The notes under the pieces: generated by a model
Seen by the model: the letters and a program-made list of their open reading frames with translations, nothing else
Told to the model about the DNA's origin: nothing
The model's database searches: none
Translations under genes and position numbers: made by a program
Assembly: GCA_045629285.1 (NCBI GenBank)
Contig: JAZQQY010000034.1
Span: forward strand, 62,001-126,000
Length of the DNA: 64,000 nucleotides
Source of the DNA: UBA1723 sp045629285
GTDB lineage: Bacteria; Bacteroidota; Bacteroidia; Bacteroidales; Paludibacteraceae
Direction of reading: 5' to 3'
In this document: positions 34,221 through 42,937 of the stretch, piece after piece
Numbering within the stretch: position 1 is the first letter of the stretch
Layout: every line of letters starts with the position of its first letter

Positions 34221-34276
34221 GTATGACGTAAAAACATTTTAGAAAAAGAATGACTAATTGTCACAAGATGTCATAC
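34221..34276 (+). promoter_or_regulatory. Distal inverted repeat upstream of grpE
   Basis: GTATGAC (34221-34227) and GTCATAC (34270-34276) form inverted half-sites. Between them is ATGACTAATTGTCA (34249-34262), a further TGAC/GTCA dyad. It may be regulator sites for the chaperone operon. Confidence 0.4.
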
Positions 34277-34291
34277 TAAGATACAAAAGTC

Positions 34292-34321
34292 TGCCAAATT
34301 TGCAGTTTTGCAAGTTTGGCA
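34292..34321 (+). promoter_or_regulatory. Long palindrome upstream of grpE-dnaJ
   Basis: TGCCAAATTTGCA (34292-34304) and TGCAAGTTTGGCA (34309-34321) are inverted 13-base arms with one mismatch around GTTT. A T run (34325-34329) follows, so it could be a terminator for the preceding gene or an operator for grpE-dnaJ. No CIRCE sequence is present and no clean TAnnTTTG lies near. Confidence 0.55.
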
Positions 34322-34424
34322 AACTTTTTGCTTGTTTAATGAGTAGAAACGTCGTGCTACGTCTGAAATGGTATGGCGTACTACAAACAATATTAATAGA
34401 AATAAACCACAAAATCTAAGATAT

Positions 34425-35021
34425 ATGGCAGAAGAAAATAACAATATAGAAGAGCAGCAGGCTGCTGAAAATGCACAACAGGCTGCTGAAAATACACAGG
34501 CAACAGAAAACGCACAGGCAGAAGCAACAGCTGAAGAGGCTACTGCGACAGCTGAACCTGTAGATGAGAAAGAGACTAAGATTGCCGAACTAGAGGCTCA
34601 GGTCGCTGGTCTGAAAGATCAGTATTTGCGTCTATATGCAGAGTTCGACAACTATAAGAAGCGTACATTGAAAGAGAAGGCTGAGCTTATCCAGACTGCT
34701 GGTAAGAATGTGCTTGAGCAGATGCTTCCGCTTATTGATGATGTTGAGCGTGCGATGGAGTCTGTTAAGACTGCAGATTCTGTTGATGGAGTAAAGGAGG
34801 GAATGGATTTGATTCATGGAAAATTCAAAAAGTTCCTTGATAGTAACAATGTAAAAGAAATCGAGACTGTAGGCTTGCCCTTCAACACCGACTGCCACGA
34901 AGCAGTCGCTAAAGTCCCAATGGGAGAAGACAAAAAAGGGATCGTTATCGACTGCACTCAAAAAGGTTATATCATGGGTGAGAAGGTCGTAAGATTTGCC
35001 AAGGTCGTAATTGGAGCATAA
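34425..35021 (+). CDS. grpE: GrpE nucleotide exchange factor
   Basis: The 198-residue GrpE releases ADP from DnaK. A low-complexity Ala/Glu/Gln N-terminus (about 1-60, repeated AAENAQ) leads into the long coiled coil (IAELEAQVAGLKDQYLRLYA, EFDNYKKRTLKEKAEL) and the C-terminal beta domain (FNTDCHEAVAKVP, GYIMGEKVVRFAKVVIG). ATG 34425 is used; the longer TTG-type frame adds only unconserved residues. dnaJ starts four bases after the stop. dnaK is not in the window. Confidence 0.95.
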   Translation: MAEENNNIEEQQAAENAQQAAENTQATENAQAEATAEEATATAEPVDEKETKIAELEAQVAGLKDQYLRLYAEFDNYKKRTLKEKAELIQTAGKNVLEQMLPLIDDVERAMESVKTADSVDGVKEGMDLIHGKFKKFLDSNNVKEIETVGLPFNTDCHEAVAKVPMGEDKKGIVIDCTQKGYIMGEKVVRFAKVVIGA

Positions 35022-35025
35022 AATC

Positions 35026-36186
35026 ATGGCAGAGAAGAGAGATTACTACGAAGTGCTTGGCGTTTCTAAAACAGCCACAGCAGATGAGTTGAAAAAGGCA
35101 TATCGTAAGAAGGCTATCCAGTACCATCCAGATAGAAATCCAGATAATAAGGAGGCAGAGGAGAAGTTTAAGGAAGCGGCAGAGGCATACGAAGTATTGA
35201 GCGACGAGAACAAACGTGCTCGCTACGACAAGTATGGACATGCAGGTCTCGACGACCAGGGCTTCGGCGGCTTCGGTGGCGGCTTTGGTGGAGGAATGTC
35301 TATGGAGGACATCTTCTCTCAGTTTGGTGATATCTTCGGAGGTGCATTCGGAGGTGGCTTCGGCGGTTTTGGTGGTGGCGGTGGCCGTGCTACACGTCGT
35401 GGCGGTGATTTGCGTGTAAGAGTTAAAGTCAACTTGAAAGATGTCATGAATGGCGTTGAGAAGACTGTTAAGTTGAAGCGCAACGAAGAGTGTCCAGAGT
35501 GCAACGGAACTGGTTCGGCTGATGGTCAGACAACAACTTGTAACACATGTGGAGGTAAAGGTGTTGTGTACCGAGTTCAGCGTACTATCATGGGTCAGAT
35601 GAGAACACAGTCCTACTGCCCGGATTGTAACGGTGAAGGCCAGATCGTAAAGAATAAATGTAAGTGTTGCGGTGGCGAAGGTGTTGTGCAGAAAGAGGCA
35701 ACAGTTAAATTCAAGATCCCAGCGGGTGTTCAGGATGGAATGAGCCTACGCGTCCCTGGTAGCGGAAATGCCGCAGGAAAGGGTGGCGAGAAGGGTAATT
35801 TGATTGTCCAGATCGAAGAGGAACAGGATCCAGATTTGTTCCGTGACAATGAGGATTTGATCTACAACGCATTGATTCCGCTTCCAATGGCAGTTTGCGG
35901 TGGTAAGATTGAAGTTCCTACTGTAGACGGAAAGAAGTGTGAGGTTAAGATCGAACCAGGTACAACACACGGAAAGTTGTTGCGAGTGAAGGGTAAAGGA
36001 TTGCCACGCTTGAATGCATACGGTAGTGGTGATTTGTTGGTTTACGTCAGCATTTTCATCCCTAAGAATTTGTCGAAGGATGAGAAGAAGGAGATGGAGA
36101 AGTTGATGGAAAGTGACGGATTCAAACCAAAGGCTTCTGACTACGAAGAATCTAAAAAAATGATGGTAAAGATGTTCCGCGGTTGA
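35026..36186 (+). CDS. dnaJ: DnaJ (Hsp40) co-chaperone
   Basis: The 386-residue full-length type I DnaJ stimulates the DnaK ATPase. It has a J domain (1 to about 70, with HPD in YHPDRNPDNKEAEE), a Gly/Phe region (GFGGFGGGFGGGMSMEDIF), four zinc-binding CxxCxGxG-type motifs (CPECNGTG, CNTCGGKG, CPDCNGEG, CKCCGGEG), and the C-terminal substrate-binding domains. All features are present and normal. It forms an operon with grpE, probably under the palindromic region upstream. No terminator is evident after it. Confidence 0.97.
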   Translation: MAEKRDYYEVLGVSKTATADELKKAYRKKAIQYHPDRNPDNKEAEEKFKEAAEAYEVLSDENKRARYDKYGHAGLDDQGFGGFGGGFGGGMSMEDIFSQFGDIFGGAFGGGFGGFGGGGGRATRRGGDLRVRVKVNLKDVMNGVEKTVKLKRNEECPECNGTGSADGQTTTCNTCGGKGVVYRVQRTIMGQMRTQSYCPDCNGEGQIVKNKCKCCGGEGVVQKEATVKFKIPAGVQDGMSLRVPGSGNAAGKGGEKGNLIVQIEEEQDPDLFRDNEDLIYNALIPLPMAVCGGKIEVPTVDGKKCEVKIEPGTTHGKLLRVKGKGLPRLNAYGSGDLLVYVSIFIPKNLSKDEKKEMEKLMESDGFKPKASDYEESKKMMVKMFRG

Positions 36187-36266
36187 TAACTCGGCCAAAA
36201 AAGCATTTTTACAACATGTTTTTTAAAATAGTTTAATAAAAATACACGCGTTTTCAAAAAAGTGTT

Positions 36267-36274
36267 TACCTTTG
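36267..36274 (+). promoter_or_regulatory. Bacteroidota -7 promoter element
   Basis: TACCTTTG lies 29 bases before the MORN protein ATG at 36304. Confidence 0.7.
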
Positions 36275-36303
36275 ACGCTGTTGTTTGAAAAGTAAGCAAT
36301 ATT

Positions 36304-36774
36304 ATGAAGATAAAGGTTTTATTTATCGCGATAGTTTCGCTAATGATGTTCAGTGTAGATGCATATTCTCAGTGTAAGGGAAAATGTAGAAACGGTAAGG
36401 GTATCTATACATTTGAAGACGGCGAAGTGTACGATGGACAATTCGTAGACGGCCAGTTTGAAGGAAAGGGAACATATTCCTACAATTCTGGTGCAAAATA
36501 CACTGGTGAGTTCAAGGCAGGTAAGCGCCATGGTAAGGGTACATACGTATATCCTACAGGTGATATCTACACTGGTGACTTTGTTGATGGTATGCCAAGC
36601 GGTACTGGTGTTTACAGTTTCGCTAACGGAGACCGTTACGAGGGAGAGTTCCTTGAGGGTAAGAGAAACGGACAGGGAGTCTACATCTTTGCCAGTGGAA
36701 CTAAGCAGACAGGTGTTTTTGAGAATTCATACATGATTGAGGAGATCTCAATTGAGCGTGTGAAGAAGCAGTAA
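36304..36774 (+). CDS. Secreted MORN-repeat protein
   Basis: The 156-residue protein has a signal peptide (about 1-22, ending VDAYSQ), then four to five MORN repeats of about 23 residues: YDGQFVDGQFEGKGTYSY, YTGEFKAGKRHGKGTYVY, YTGDFVDGMPSGTGVYSF, YEGEFLEGKRNGQGVYIF. MORN arrays form elongated beta scaffolds and are common in exported Bacteroidota proteins. The partner is unknown. It is a single gene with a strong promoter and terminator. Confidence 0.88.
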   Translation: MKIKVLFIAIVSLMMFSVDAYSQCKGKCRNGKGIYTFEDGEVYDGQFVDGQFEGKGTYSYNSGAKYTGEFKAGKRHGKGTYVYPTGDIYTGDFVDGMPSGTGVYSFANGDRYEGEFLEGKRNGQGVYIFASGTKQTGVFENSYMIEEISIERVKKQ

Positions 36775-36807
36775 GAAACAATTTAGTTTATAATAATCTC
36801 ACCTTGC

Positions 36808-36841
36808 GGGTTTGTAAAGATTCTTTACAAACCCTTTTTTT
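36808..36841 (+). terminator. Rho-independent terminator
   Basis: GGGTTTGTAAAG (36808-36819) pairs with CTTTACAAACCC (36823-36834), followed by seven T. Confidence 0.95.
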
Positions 36842-36907
36842 ATGTTCAGATCTAATGAATAATGACGATTAAGTGCTTTGTCGGATCTGCTTTCACAACG
36901 CTTTCGT

Positions 36908-36943
36908 TTATAAAAGAAAAGAGACGTGATACGTTCACGCCTC
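36908..36943 (-). terminator. Terminator of the clc-tcdA operon (minus strand)
   Basis: GAGACGTGA (36921-36929) pairs with TCACGCCTC (36935-36943) except for one base. Read leftward it is followed by TTTTCTTTTAT. It belongs to the GAGACG terminator family. Confidence 0.75.
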
Positions 36944-36983
36944 TGACTTTGTTTCGTTTTGCCTCAAACAGTTTGGTTATTCA

Positions 36984-37742
36984 TTACTTACTAATAGTAA
37001 TCGATTTCATTACCTCATTGACTACCACATTTGTTATCATGAAACCGAAGGTTCCTGTGATGTGGATTAGTGAACCATTGACTTGTTTTGCCGATTCCTT
37101 ATCTTCGTCTGTTAGGTATTCGTCGCGACGATAAGGTATTTCTGGGGAATAGATGCACTTAAACTTATGTTTGGGCATCGTCTTAAATTTCTTAAATCTC
37201 TTTCTGATTGCTGCTGCTAACGGACATCCTATAACCTTCCAAAACTCTGCAATTGAGATCTGAGTGGCATCTATTTTAGACGCTGCTCCCATAGACGATA
37301 CGAATATTTTCCCTTCGTATGAAGATGCCTCTAGAATCAACGCAGCCTTGTTTGTGAGACTGTCAATGGCATCGATGATGATATCGTAATCGGCAAGCTT
37401 GAAATCGGCTTGATCTGCCTGTGTATATGCCTTGTCTATAGTTGTGACATTAGCGTCAGGATTGATCGCTAACAAACGCTCTTTGACGACATCCGTTTTC
37501 TTTCTGCCTACGGTTGCGGTAAGAGCTGGCATCTGACGATTGATGTTGGTTGCATTTACAGTGTCGCAATCAACGATTGTCATATTTGTAAAACCTGTGC
37601 GGAAAAGACTTTCTGCACACCAGCTTCCTACGCCACCAAGACCAAGAACAATAGTCTTCAGTTCGCCTGCTTTTTTGACGAAATCTTCGCCTAAGACAAG
37701 GTTTACACGATGAAAAATGTCGTTGTTTATGTCGTTTGCCAT
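36984..37742 (-). CDS. tcdA: tRNA threonylcarbamoyladenosine dehydratase
   Basis: This 252-residue ThiF/E1-like enzyme has the ATP-binding region IVLGLGGVGSWCAESLFRTG and IVDCDTVNATNINRQMPAL, the typical TcdA pattern. A catalytic Cys region lies near VIGCPLAAAIRKRFKK, and it has a C-terminal hydrophobic end. TcdA cyclises t6A to ct6A in ANN-decoding tRNAs. The start at 37742 gives MANDINNDIFHRVNLVLGED, the usual beginning; the 27 extra upstream codons run into clc. It lies 16 bases after clc in the same operon. Confidence 0.92.
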   Translation of the reverse strand: MANDINNDIFHRVNLVLGEDFVKKAGELKTIVLGLGGVGSWCAESLFRTGFTNMTIVDCDTVNATNINRQMPALTATVGRKKTDVVKERLLAINPDANVTTIDKAYTQADQADFKLADYDIIIDAIDSLTNKAALILEASSYEGKIFVSSMGAASKIDATQISIAEFWKVIGCPLAAAIRKRFKKFKTMPKHKFKCIYSPEIPYRRDEYLTDEDKESAKQVNGSLIHITGTFGFMITNVVVNEVMKSITISK

Positions 37743-37758
37743 AATTGCAATTGCTGTA

Positions 37759-39537
37759 TTATTCTTCAGAAAGTTGGACAAGAATGTTGCGGTATTCGTT
37801 GAATATTCTTGCCTTTGACACAAATCCTACGTATTTGTTGTCGTCCTCTACCGGTAAATGCCAAGCTTGAGTTTTCTCGAATTTCTGCATTACAGACTCC
37901 ATAGAGTCGTGTAGGGAAAGGATCTCTGCAGGTGCAGTCATAAGGTCGCTCACCTGGAATTTCGTGTATAATTCAGGTCGGAACATTATATTTCGGATTT
38001 CATCAAGAGTGATTATTCCTATCAGTTGTCCTTTCTTGTTTAGAACAGGATAGATGTTGCGTTTTGTGCGAGAAATGATTTTCACCAAATCCTCAAGATA
38101 CATATCAGGACGAAGCTTGTATAAATCCTGGTCGATTACGTCGTCCATCTTTAGTAGCGTAAGCACTGTTTTATCCTTGTGGTGAGTAAGAAGTTCTCCC
38201 TTAGATGCAAGACGTTGAGCATACAAACTGTGAGGCTCGAAAGCAATGATTGTCATGTATGCTACAGTTGCTGTGATCATCAAGCTGACGAAAAGTCCGT
38301 ATCCGCCGGTCAACTCAGCGATAAGGAATGTTCCGGTAAGAGGAGCGTGCATTACACCTGCCATTACGCCAGCCATACCAGCCAATGCAAAGTTTTTCTC
38401 TGGCAAACGGAAGAACTGAGTATAGTTCACTAGCATTGCCATCAAATAACCTGTTATACAGCCCACGAACAAACTTGGGGCGAAGATACCTCCGGTTCCT
38501 CCTGCACAGTTTGTCGCAGCAGAAGCAAATATCTTAAGCATTACAAGTAGACCTAAGAATAGGAATAGCATCCAGAAATGGTCTCTGAACTGATAGAATG
38601 CGCTGTTCTCAGTCACTCTTACAGCGTCGTTGTCGAGTAGGGCAGTGATAGTGGTATATCCTTCTCCATATAGGGGAGGAAGAAGGAAAATCAACACACT
38701 CAACATGATTCCTCCTATGACCATCTTCTTTGTCGGTGATTTGACAGTTCCGAAACTAGACTCCAACTTTGTCATTCCACGAGTGAAGTATAGAGAAACG
38801 AATCCGCATAGTATTCCGAGTACTATATAGAAAGGAGTTCTAGTCGGAGTAAATGGATCGTTGATTGTGAAACCGAACATGAATTCAGAACCTGAAAGGA
38901 AATATGTTACCAAGCTGGCGGTGATTGAGGAAATCAACAGCGGAACGATGGTCGACATTGTCAGGTCAAGAAGCAAAACTTCCAAAGTGAAGATGACGCC
39001 TGTGATCGGAGCTTTAAAGATACCGGCAACGGCTGCTGATGCACCGCAACCAACCAGAAGCATCAACGTCTTTCTGTCCATGCCGAAGATCTTTCCAAGG
39101 TTAGAGCCAATAGCAGAACCTGTAAGTACGATAGGGGCCTCGGCTCCGACCGAACCACCGAATCCGATGGTTAGCGAACTGGCAACAAGAGACGACCACA
39201 TGTTGTGAGCCTTTATCACTGCTTGCCTTTGGGATATAGCGTATAGGATCTTTGTCACTCCGTGGCTGATGTCGTCTCTGACAATGTGACGTACGAATGT
39301 GCTGGCTAGAAAAATTCCCACGATTGGCATTACGAAGTAAAGGTAGTTTACCGAACTTGCCTCCACTGTGCTCTTTACCACCTCGTGAAGATATTCAATG
39401 ATGTTTTTCAAAACGTGAGCTGCCAGTGCACAGAAAAAACCAACCATCGCACTTAGCATCATGGTAAAGTAGTTTGCTGGAATGGTGTGCTCTCGCCAAA
39501 CCAAAAAACGTTGAAATCTATGTTGTAAATTTTGCAT
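37759..39537 (-). CDS. ClC-family chloride channel/transporter with CBS pair
   Basis: The 592-residue membrane protein has about ten transmembrane segments. The ClC filter and gating segments are visible: FGGSVGAEAPIVLTGSAIG, where the Glu of GAEAP matches the gating glutamate, and GGTGGIFAPSLFVG. The last ~140 residues form two CBS domains (DLVKIISRTKRNIYPVLNKK, MQKFEKTQAWHLPVEDDNKY) that usually bind adenine nucleotides. The gating Glu suggests a Cl-/H+ exchanger. ATG 39537 is preferred over TTG 39579, because MQNLQHRFQRFLVW fits a normal start. Promoter at 39597-39604; operon with tcdA. Confidence 0.92.
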   Translation of the reverse strand: MQNLQHRFQRFLVWREHTIPANYFTMMLSAMVGFFCALAAHVLKNIIEYLHEVVKSTVEASSVNYLYFVMPIVGIFLASTFVRHIVRDDISHGVTKILYAISQRQAVIKAHNMWSSLVASSLTIGFGGSVGAEAPIVLTGSAIGSNLGKIFGMDRKTLMLLVGCGASAAVAGIFKAPITGVIFTLEVLLLDLTMSTIVPLLISSITASLVTYFLSGSEFMFGFTINDPFTPTRTPFYIVLGILCGFVSLYFTRGMTKLESSFGTVKSPTKKMVIGGIMLSVLIFLLPPLYGEGYTTITALLDNDAVRVTENSAFYQFRDHFWMLFLFLGLLVMLKIFASAATNCAGGTGGIFAPSLFVGCITGYLMAMLVNYTQFFRLPEKNFALAGMAGVMAGVMHAPLTGTFLIAELTGGYGLFVSLMITATVAYMTIIAFEPHSLYAQRLASKGELLTHHKDKTVLTLLKMDDVIDQDLYKLRPDMYLEDLVKIISRTKRNIYPVLNKKGQLIGIITLDEIRNIMFRPELYTKFQVSDLMTAPAEILSLHDSMESVMQKFEKTQAWHLPVEDDNKYVGFVSKARIFNEYRNILVQLSEE

Positions 39538-39596
39538 CCTAGTAGTAATTAAACACCTCTGTTTTTCCCCTGTCTTCAACAGCAGATTGAGAACAA

Positions 39597-39604
39597 CAAA
39601 GCTA
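39597..39604 (-). promoter_or_regulatory. Bacteroidota -7 promoter of clc-tcdA
   Basis: CAAAGCTA reads TAGCTTTG on the minus strand, 59 bases upstream of the clc ATG. Confidence 0.6.
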
Positions 39605-39785
39605 CAACTAATTTTTTAATCAATATCTTCGTTTGTCCCATTTTTTAATATATGTATATATTTTTTGTGTTGTCATGATGTTTTTCTAATCTTTTTTTAT
39701 AACTTTACAAAACATAATGTTTGATTGCGGTAGAATGTCATGTTTGCACGCTTTCATTCTTATGTGAGAATTTAAAGATTGTGAT

Positions 39786-41522
39786 ATGGCAGCAAATTGG
39801 GTATATACATCTCTTACTGAAGAGCAAAATAAGCAGAGAGACCTGATGTCCGATGAACTCGGAATCAGTTCAATCCTCTGTCAACTCCTTGTTCGTCGCG
39901 GAATTACGACAGTTGAGGCTGCCAAAAGGTTCTTCCGCCCACGCATAGAAGACCTCCACGATCCTTTCTTGATGAATGATATGGACAAGGCAGTCGACCG
40001 ATTGAATCAGTCGATGGGAAAGAAGGAACGCATCCTGATCTATGGAGATTATGATGTCGACGGAATCACTGCCGTCGCCCTTGTCTACAAATACTTGAAA
40101 TCCAACTATTCGTATGTGGATTTCTATATTCCGGATAGATATGTTGAAGGAAGCGGAATCTCTTACTTGGGAATTGATTACGCTGCTGAGACCAATGTGA
40201 AGCTTATTGTAGCACTAGACTGTGGAATCAAGGCTGTCGACAAAGTGAACTATGCTAAGGAGAAGGGCATTGATTTCATCATCTGTGATCATCATACTCC
40301 TGATGAAAATCTACCTGAGGCAGTCGCAGTGCTTGATCCTAAACGTGCAGACTCTACATATCCGGATTCCAACTTGTCGGCTTGCGGTGTCGGATTCAAA
40401 TTGATGCAGGCTTTTGCAATTAACAATGGAATCTCTCCTGAGACACTTACTGATTTGTTCGACTTGACAGCAGTAAGTATCGCTTCCGATATTGTGCCGA
40501 TTATCGGTGAGAACAGAATCTTGGCATACTATGGCTTGAAACAGTTGAATTCAAATCCGAGCCTTGGCTTGAAGTGTATCATTGATGTATGTGGTTTGAC
40601 AGGAAAGGAAATCACAATTTCAGATATAGTATTCAAAATCGGTCCACGTCTGAATGCATCCGGAAGAATCAAGACAGCTTCCGAGGCAGTGGAACTTTTG
40701 ATTTCAAAAGAGTTGACATTCGCTAGAGAGAAAAGCGACTGTATCGACAAGTATAACCAACAGAGAAAAGATTTGGACAAGAGCGTTACGGATGAAGCTA
40801 TTGCCCAACTTGAAGATAGAAAAGAAGAGCTTGATAGCAGCAACTCTATCGTGATATACAATCCGAACTGGAATCAGGGTGTGATTGGTATCGTTGCTTC
40901 GCGACTGACAGAACTACATTACAAGCCAACAATTGTGTTGACATATTCGCAGGAGAACAACCTTGCAACAGGTTCAGGACGATCTGTTTCCGGTTTTGAC
41001 TTGTATAAGGCAATCGAAAGTTGCAGCGACTTGCTGGAAAACTTTGGCGGACACATGTATGCTGTTGGTTTGCGTATGAAGCCGGAGAATGTGCCGGAGT
41101 TCCGTAGACGTATGGAGCAGTATGTGACTGAAAATATCACTATTGAGCAGCAGAAACCTCAGCAGGACATAGATGCATTCATTGACTTCAAGGAGATCAC
41201 TCCTAAGTTTGTTCGTCTTCTTAAGCAGTTCAGCCCGTTCGGCCCTGAAAATTTGAAGCCTGTATTTGCCACAAGAAAGGTGCTTGACTATGGTACAAGC
41301 CGCGTTGTTGGAAAAGAAAAGGAGCATTTGAAACTAGAATTGGTGGATTCTCAGAGTGAATGCATCATGAATGGTATCGCATTCGGATTGTCGGAATACA
41401 ACGACTATATCAAGGCATTCAATCCAGTAGATATCTGCTACACAATTGAGGAGAATAACTTCAACGGTGGTTCTAACACACAGTTGATGATTAAGGACAT
41501 CCGTCCGCTTTCGCAGAAATAG
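39786..41522 (+). CDS. recJ: Single-stranded-DNA exonuclease RecJ
   Basis: This 578-residue DHH-family 5'-3' exonuclease acts in recombination and mismatch repair. Motifs: YGDYDVDGITAVALVYKYL (about 80-98), IVALDCGIKA, FIICDHHTPDE (DHH), the DHHA1 region ending ATGSGRSVSGFDLYKAIE with NFGGHMYAVGL, and a C-terminal OB-like domain (FSPFGPENLKPVFATRKV). The length is typical. A degenerate TAACTTTA at 39700-39707 may be its -7 element. It ends at a GAGACG-type terminator. Confidence 0.96.
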   Translation: MAANWVYTSLTEEQNKQRDLMSDELGISSILCQLLVRRGITTVEAAKRFFRPRIEDLHDPFLMNDMDKAVDRLNQSMGKKERILIYGDYDVDGITAVALVYKYLKSNYSYVDFYIPDRYVEGSGISYLGIDYAAETNVKLIVALDCGIKAVDKVNYAKEKGIDFIICDHHTPDENLPEAVAVLDPKRADSTYPDSNLSACGVGFKLMQAFAINNGISPETLTDLFDLTAVSIASDIVPIIGENRILAYYGLKQLNSNPSLGLKCIIDVCGLTGKEITISDIVFKIGPRLNASGRIKTASEAVELLISKELTFAREKSDCIDKYNQQRKDLDKSVTDEAIAQLEDRKEELDSSNSIVIYNPNWNQGVIGIVASRLTELHYKPTIVLTYSQENNLATGSGRSVSGFDLYKAIESCSDLLENFGGHMYAVGLRMKPENVPEFRRRMEQYVTENITIEQQKPQQDIDAFIDFKEITPKFVRLLKQFSPFGPENLKPVFATRKVLDYGTSRVVGKEKEHLKLELVDSQSECIMNGIAFGLSEYNDYIKAFNPVDICYTIEENNFNGGSNTQLMIKDIRPLSQK

Positions 41523-41531
41523 TATGAGCAT

Positions 41532-41565
41532 AAAGGAGACGCGAACATTCACGTCTCCTTTTTTA
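41532..41565 (+). terminator. Rho-independent terminator of recJ
   Basis: AAAGGAGACG (41532-41541) pairs with CGTCTCCTTT (41552-41561), then T. The core is the same as in the terminators after carB and at 47857. Confidence 0.9.
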
Positions 41566-41605
41566 GAGTTTTAGAAAAAGAGTATACATATTAGCATACG
41601 AACTG

Positions 41606-42823
41606 ATGGCATTATTGAACGAAGACTATTTGAAACTTCCGGAAAACTACCTTTTCACGGAGATTCATCGAAAAGTTAATATTTTCAAAATAACGCGTCC
41701 CGGATCGAAGGTCATACACCTTGATGCCGGTGATTCCAACCATATTCTTCAGGGTGATTATGTGGATTCTTTCCGTAAAAACCTTGAGATGATGGCTTCG
41801 TCTCACGCTACAAAGTCGACAGATATTCCTGAGCGATTAAAAGCGTTGGAGACACGAATCCTAAAAACTGATTATGAAAGTAATGGGATAAAACTTTCCA
41901 CAGACGACATCTTTATCAATGATGACCCGCGTAGTGCTGCGGCGGATGTGCTGGAATTGTTGAGTAGGGATAATATCATCGGTGTGTTTGATCCATCGTA
42001 TCCTGCATTTATATACAATACTGTGATGAGCGGACGTTCAGGACAGAAGATGGAAGACGGAAGATGGAGTAACTTGGTATACTTGCCATGTAATGCTGAG
42101 AATAATTTTGTTCCTGCTATTCCAAAGGAACGTTTGGATGTTGTCTATTTGAGTTTGCCGAACAATCCTACAGGAACGACTTTGACTACGGATGAGTTGA
42201 AGAAATGGGTTAAGTATGCCAACGACACCCAGACTCTCATTATATATGATGCGTCGCATGCCCACTATGTGAGACAGAAAAAGGTACCTCGTTCCATATA
42301 TGAAATCAAGGGAGCTCAAAAAGTAGCGATTGAATTGAGAAGTTTTTCGAAGACAACAGGATACACAGGAACAAACTTCGGGTTCACGATCATTCCGACA
42401 GAAGTTGTGGCATATACGGAGTTGGGGAAGGCAGTTTCTCTAAACCAGTTGTGCCGACGTCGCCAAACATCTAAATTTTCAGGCATACCATATTTGGGAT
42501 TGTGTGCTGCAGAGGCGATATATACTCCTGAGGGGCAGAAGCAGATGCATCAGATTGCCGACTATTATATGGCGAATGCCAAGATGATCAAGGAAAAATT
42601 GCAGTCGATCGGTTTGACAGTAGCCGGTGGCGACAATTCTCCATATATATGGGTTAAGACTCCTGACGGTGTGAATTCGTGGAGATTTTTTGAGCAGATG
42701 CTTTACGAAAAATCCATTGTTTGTACGCCAGGTGTCGGCTTTTGCCCTGGAGGCGAGGGGTATGTCAGATTTTCTGGTTTTTCGGAGAAGTCGGACGTTG
42801 AAGAAGCCATGTCTAGATTGTGA
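41606..42823 (+). CDS. Divergent LL-diaminopimelate aminotransferase-like protein
   Basis: The 405-residue fold type I PLP enzyme tracks DapL from end to end: MALLNEDYLKLPENYLFTEI at the start, WSNLVYLPCNAENNFVP, NNPTGT (186-191), PLP Lys249 in RSFSKTTGYTG, RRRQTSKFSGIPYLG, and PYIWVKTPDG near the end. Several DapL hallmarks are altered. The GYGPEQGY loop expected near 70 is replaced by SSHATKSTDIPE, SDGSKCD is NDDPRSA (105-111), the PLP-contacting Tyr in DAAY is His218 (DASH), and GFGPSGEGY is GFCPGGEGY. True DapL makes LL-diaminopimelate; this copy may have another amino-donor substrate or weak activity. It follows recJ after a terminator, with no clear promoter. Confidence 0.8.
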   Translation: MALLNEDYLKLPENYLFTEIHRKVNIFKITRPGSKVIHLDAGDSNHILQGDYVDSFRKNLEMMASSHATKSTDIPERLKALETRILKTDYESNGIKLSTDDIFINDDPRSAAADVLELLSRDNIIGVFDPSYPAFIYNTVMSGRSGQKMEDGRWSNLVYLPCNAENNFVPAIPKERLDVVYLSLPNNPTGTTLTTDELKKWVKYANDTQTLIIYDASHAHYVRQKKVPRSIYEIKGAQKVAIELRSFSKTTGYTGTNFGFTIIPTEVVAYTELGKAVSLNQLCRRRQTSKFSGIPYLGLCAAEAIYTPEGQKQMHQIADYYMANAKMIKEKLQSIGLTVAGGDNSPYIWVKTPDGVNSWRFFEQMLYEKSIVCTPGVGFCPGGEGYVRFSGFSEKSDVEEAMSRL

Positions 42824-42901
42824 TGTAAAGCAAGTTAACATTATTTAAGAAAACGCATTGTCGGAAGTTTCATTTGCGTTTGCATTTAAACTTATAATGT
42901 A

Positions 42902-42909
42902 TAACTTTG
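42902..42909 (+). promoter_or_regulatory. Bacteroidota promoter of glmS (-33 and -7)
   Basis: TAACTTTG (-7) has a TTTG at 42879-42882 exactly 19 bases upstream, a good -33/-7 pair. The ATG follows at 42938. Confidence 0.8.
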
Positions 42910-42937
42910 CGTTAATATTAAGAAATTACAAATTTTT

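Noticed and set aside
42838..42937. glmS ribozyme or riboswitch in the glmS leader
   Set aside because: The leader after the -7 element is under 30 bases, too short for the known ribozyme.
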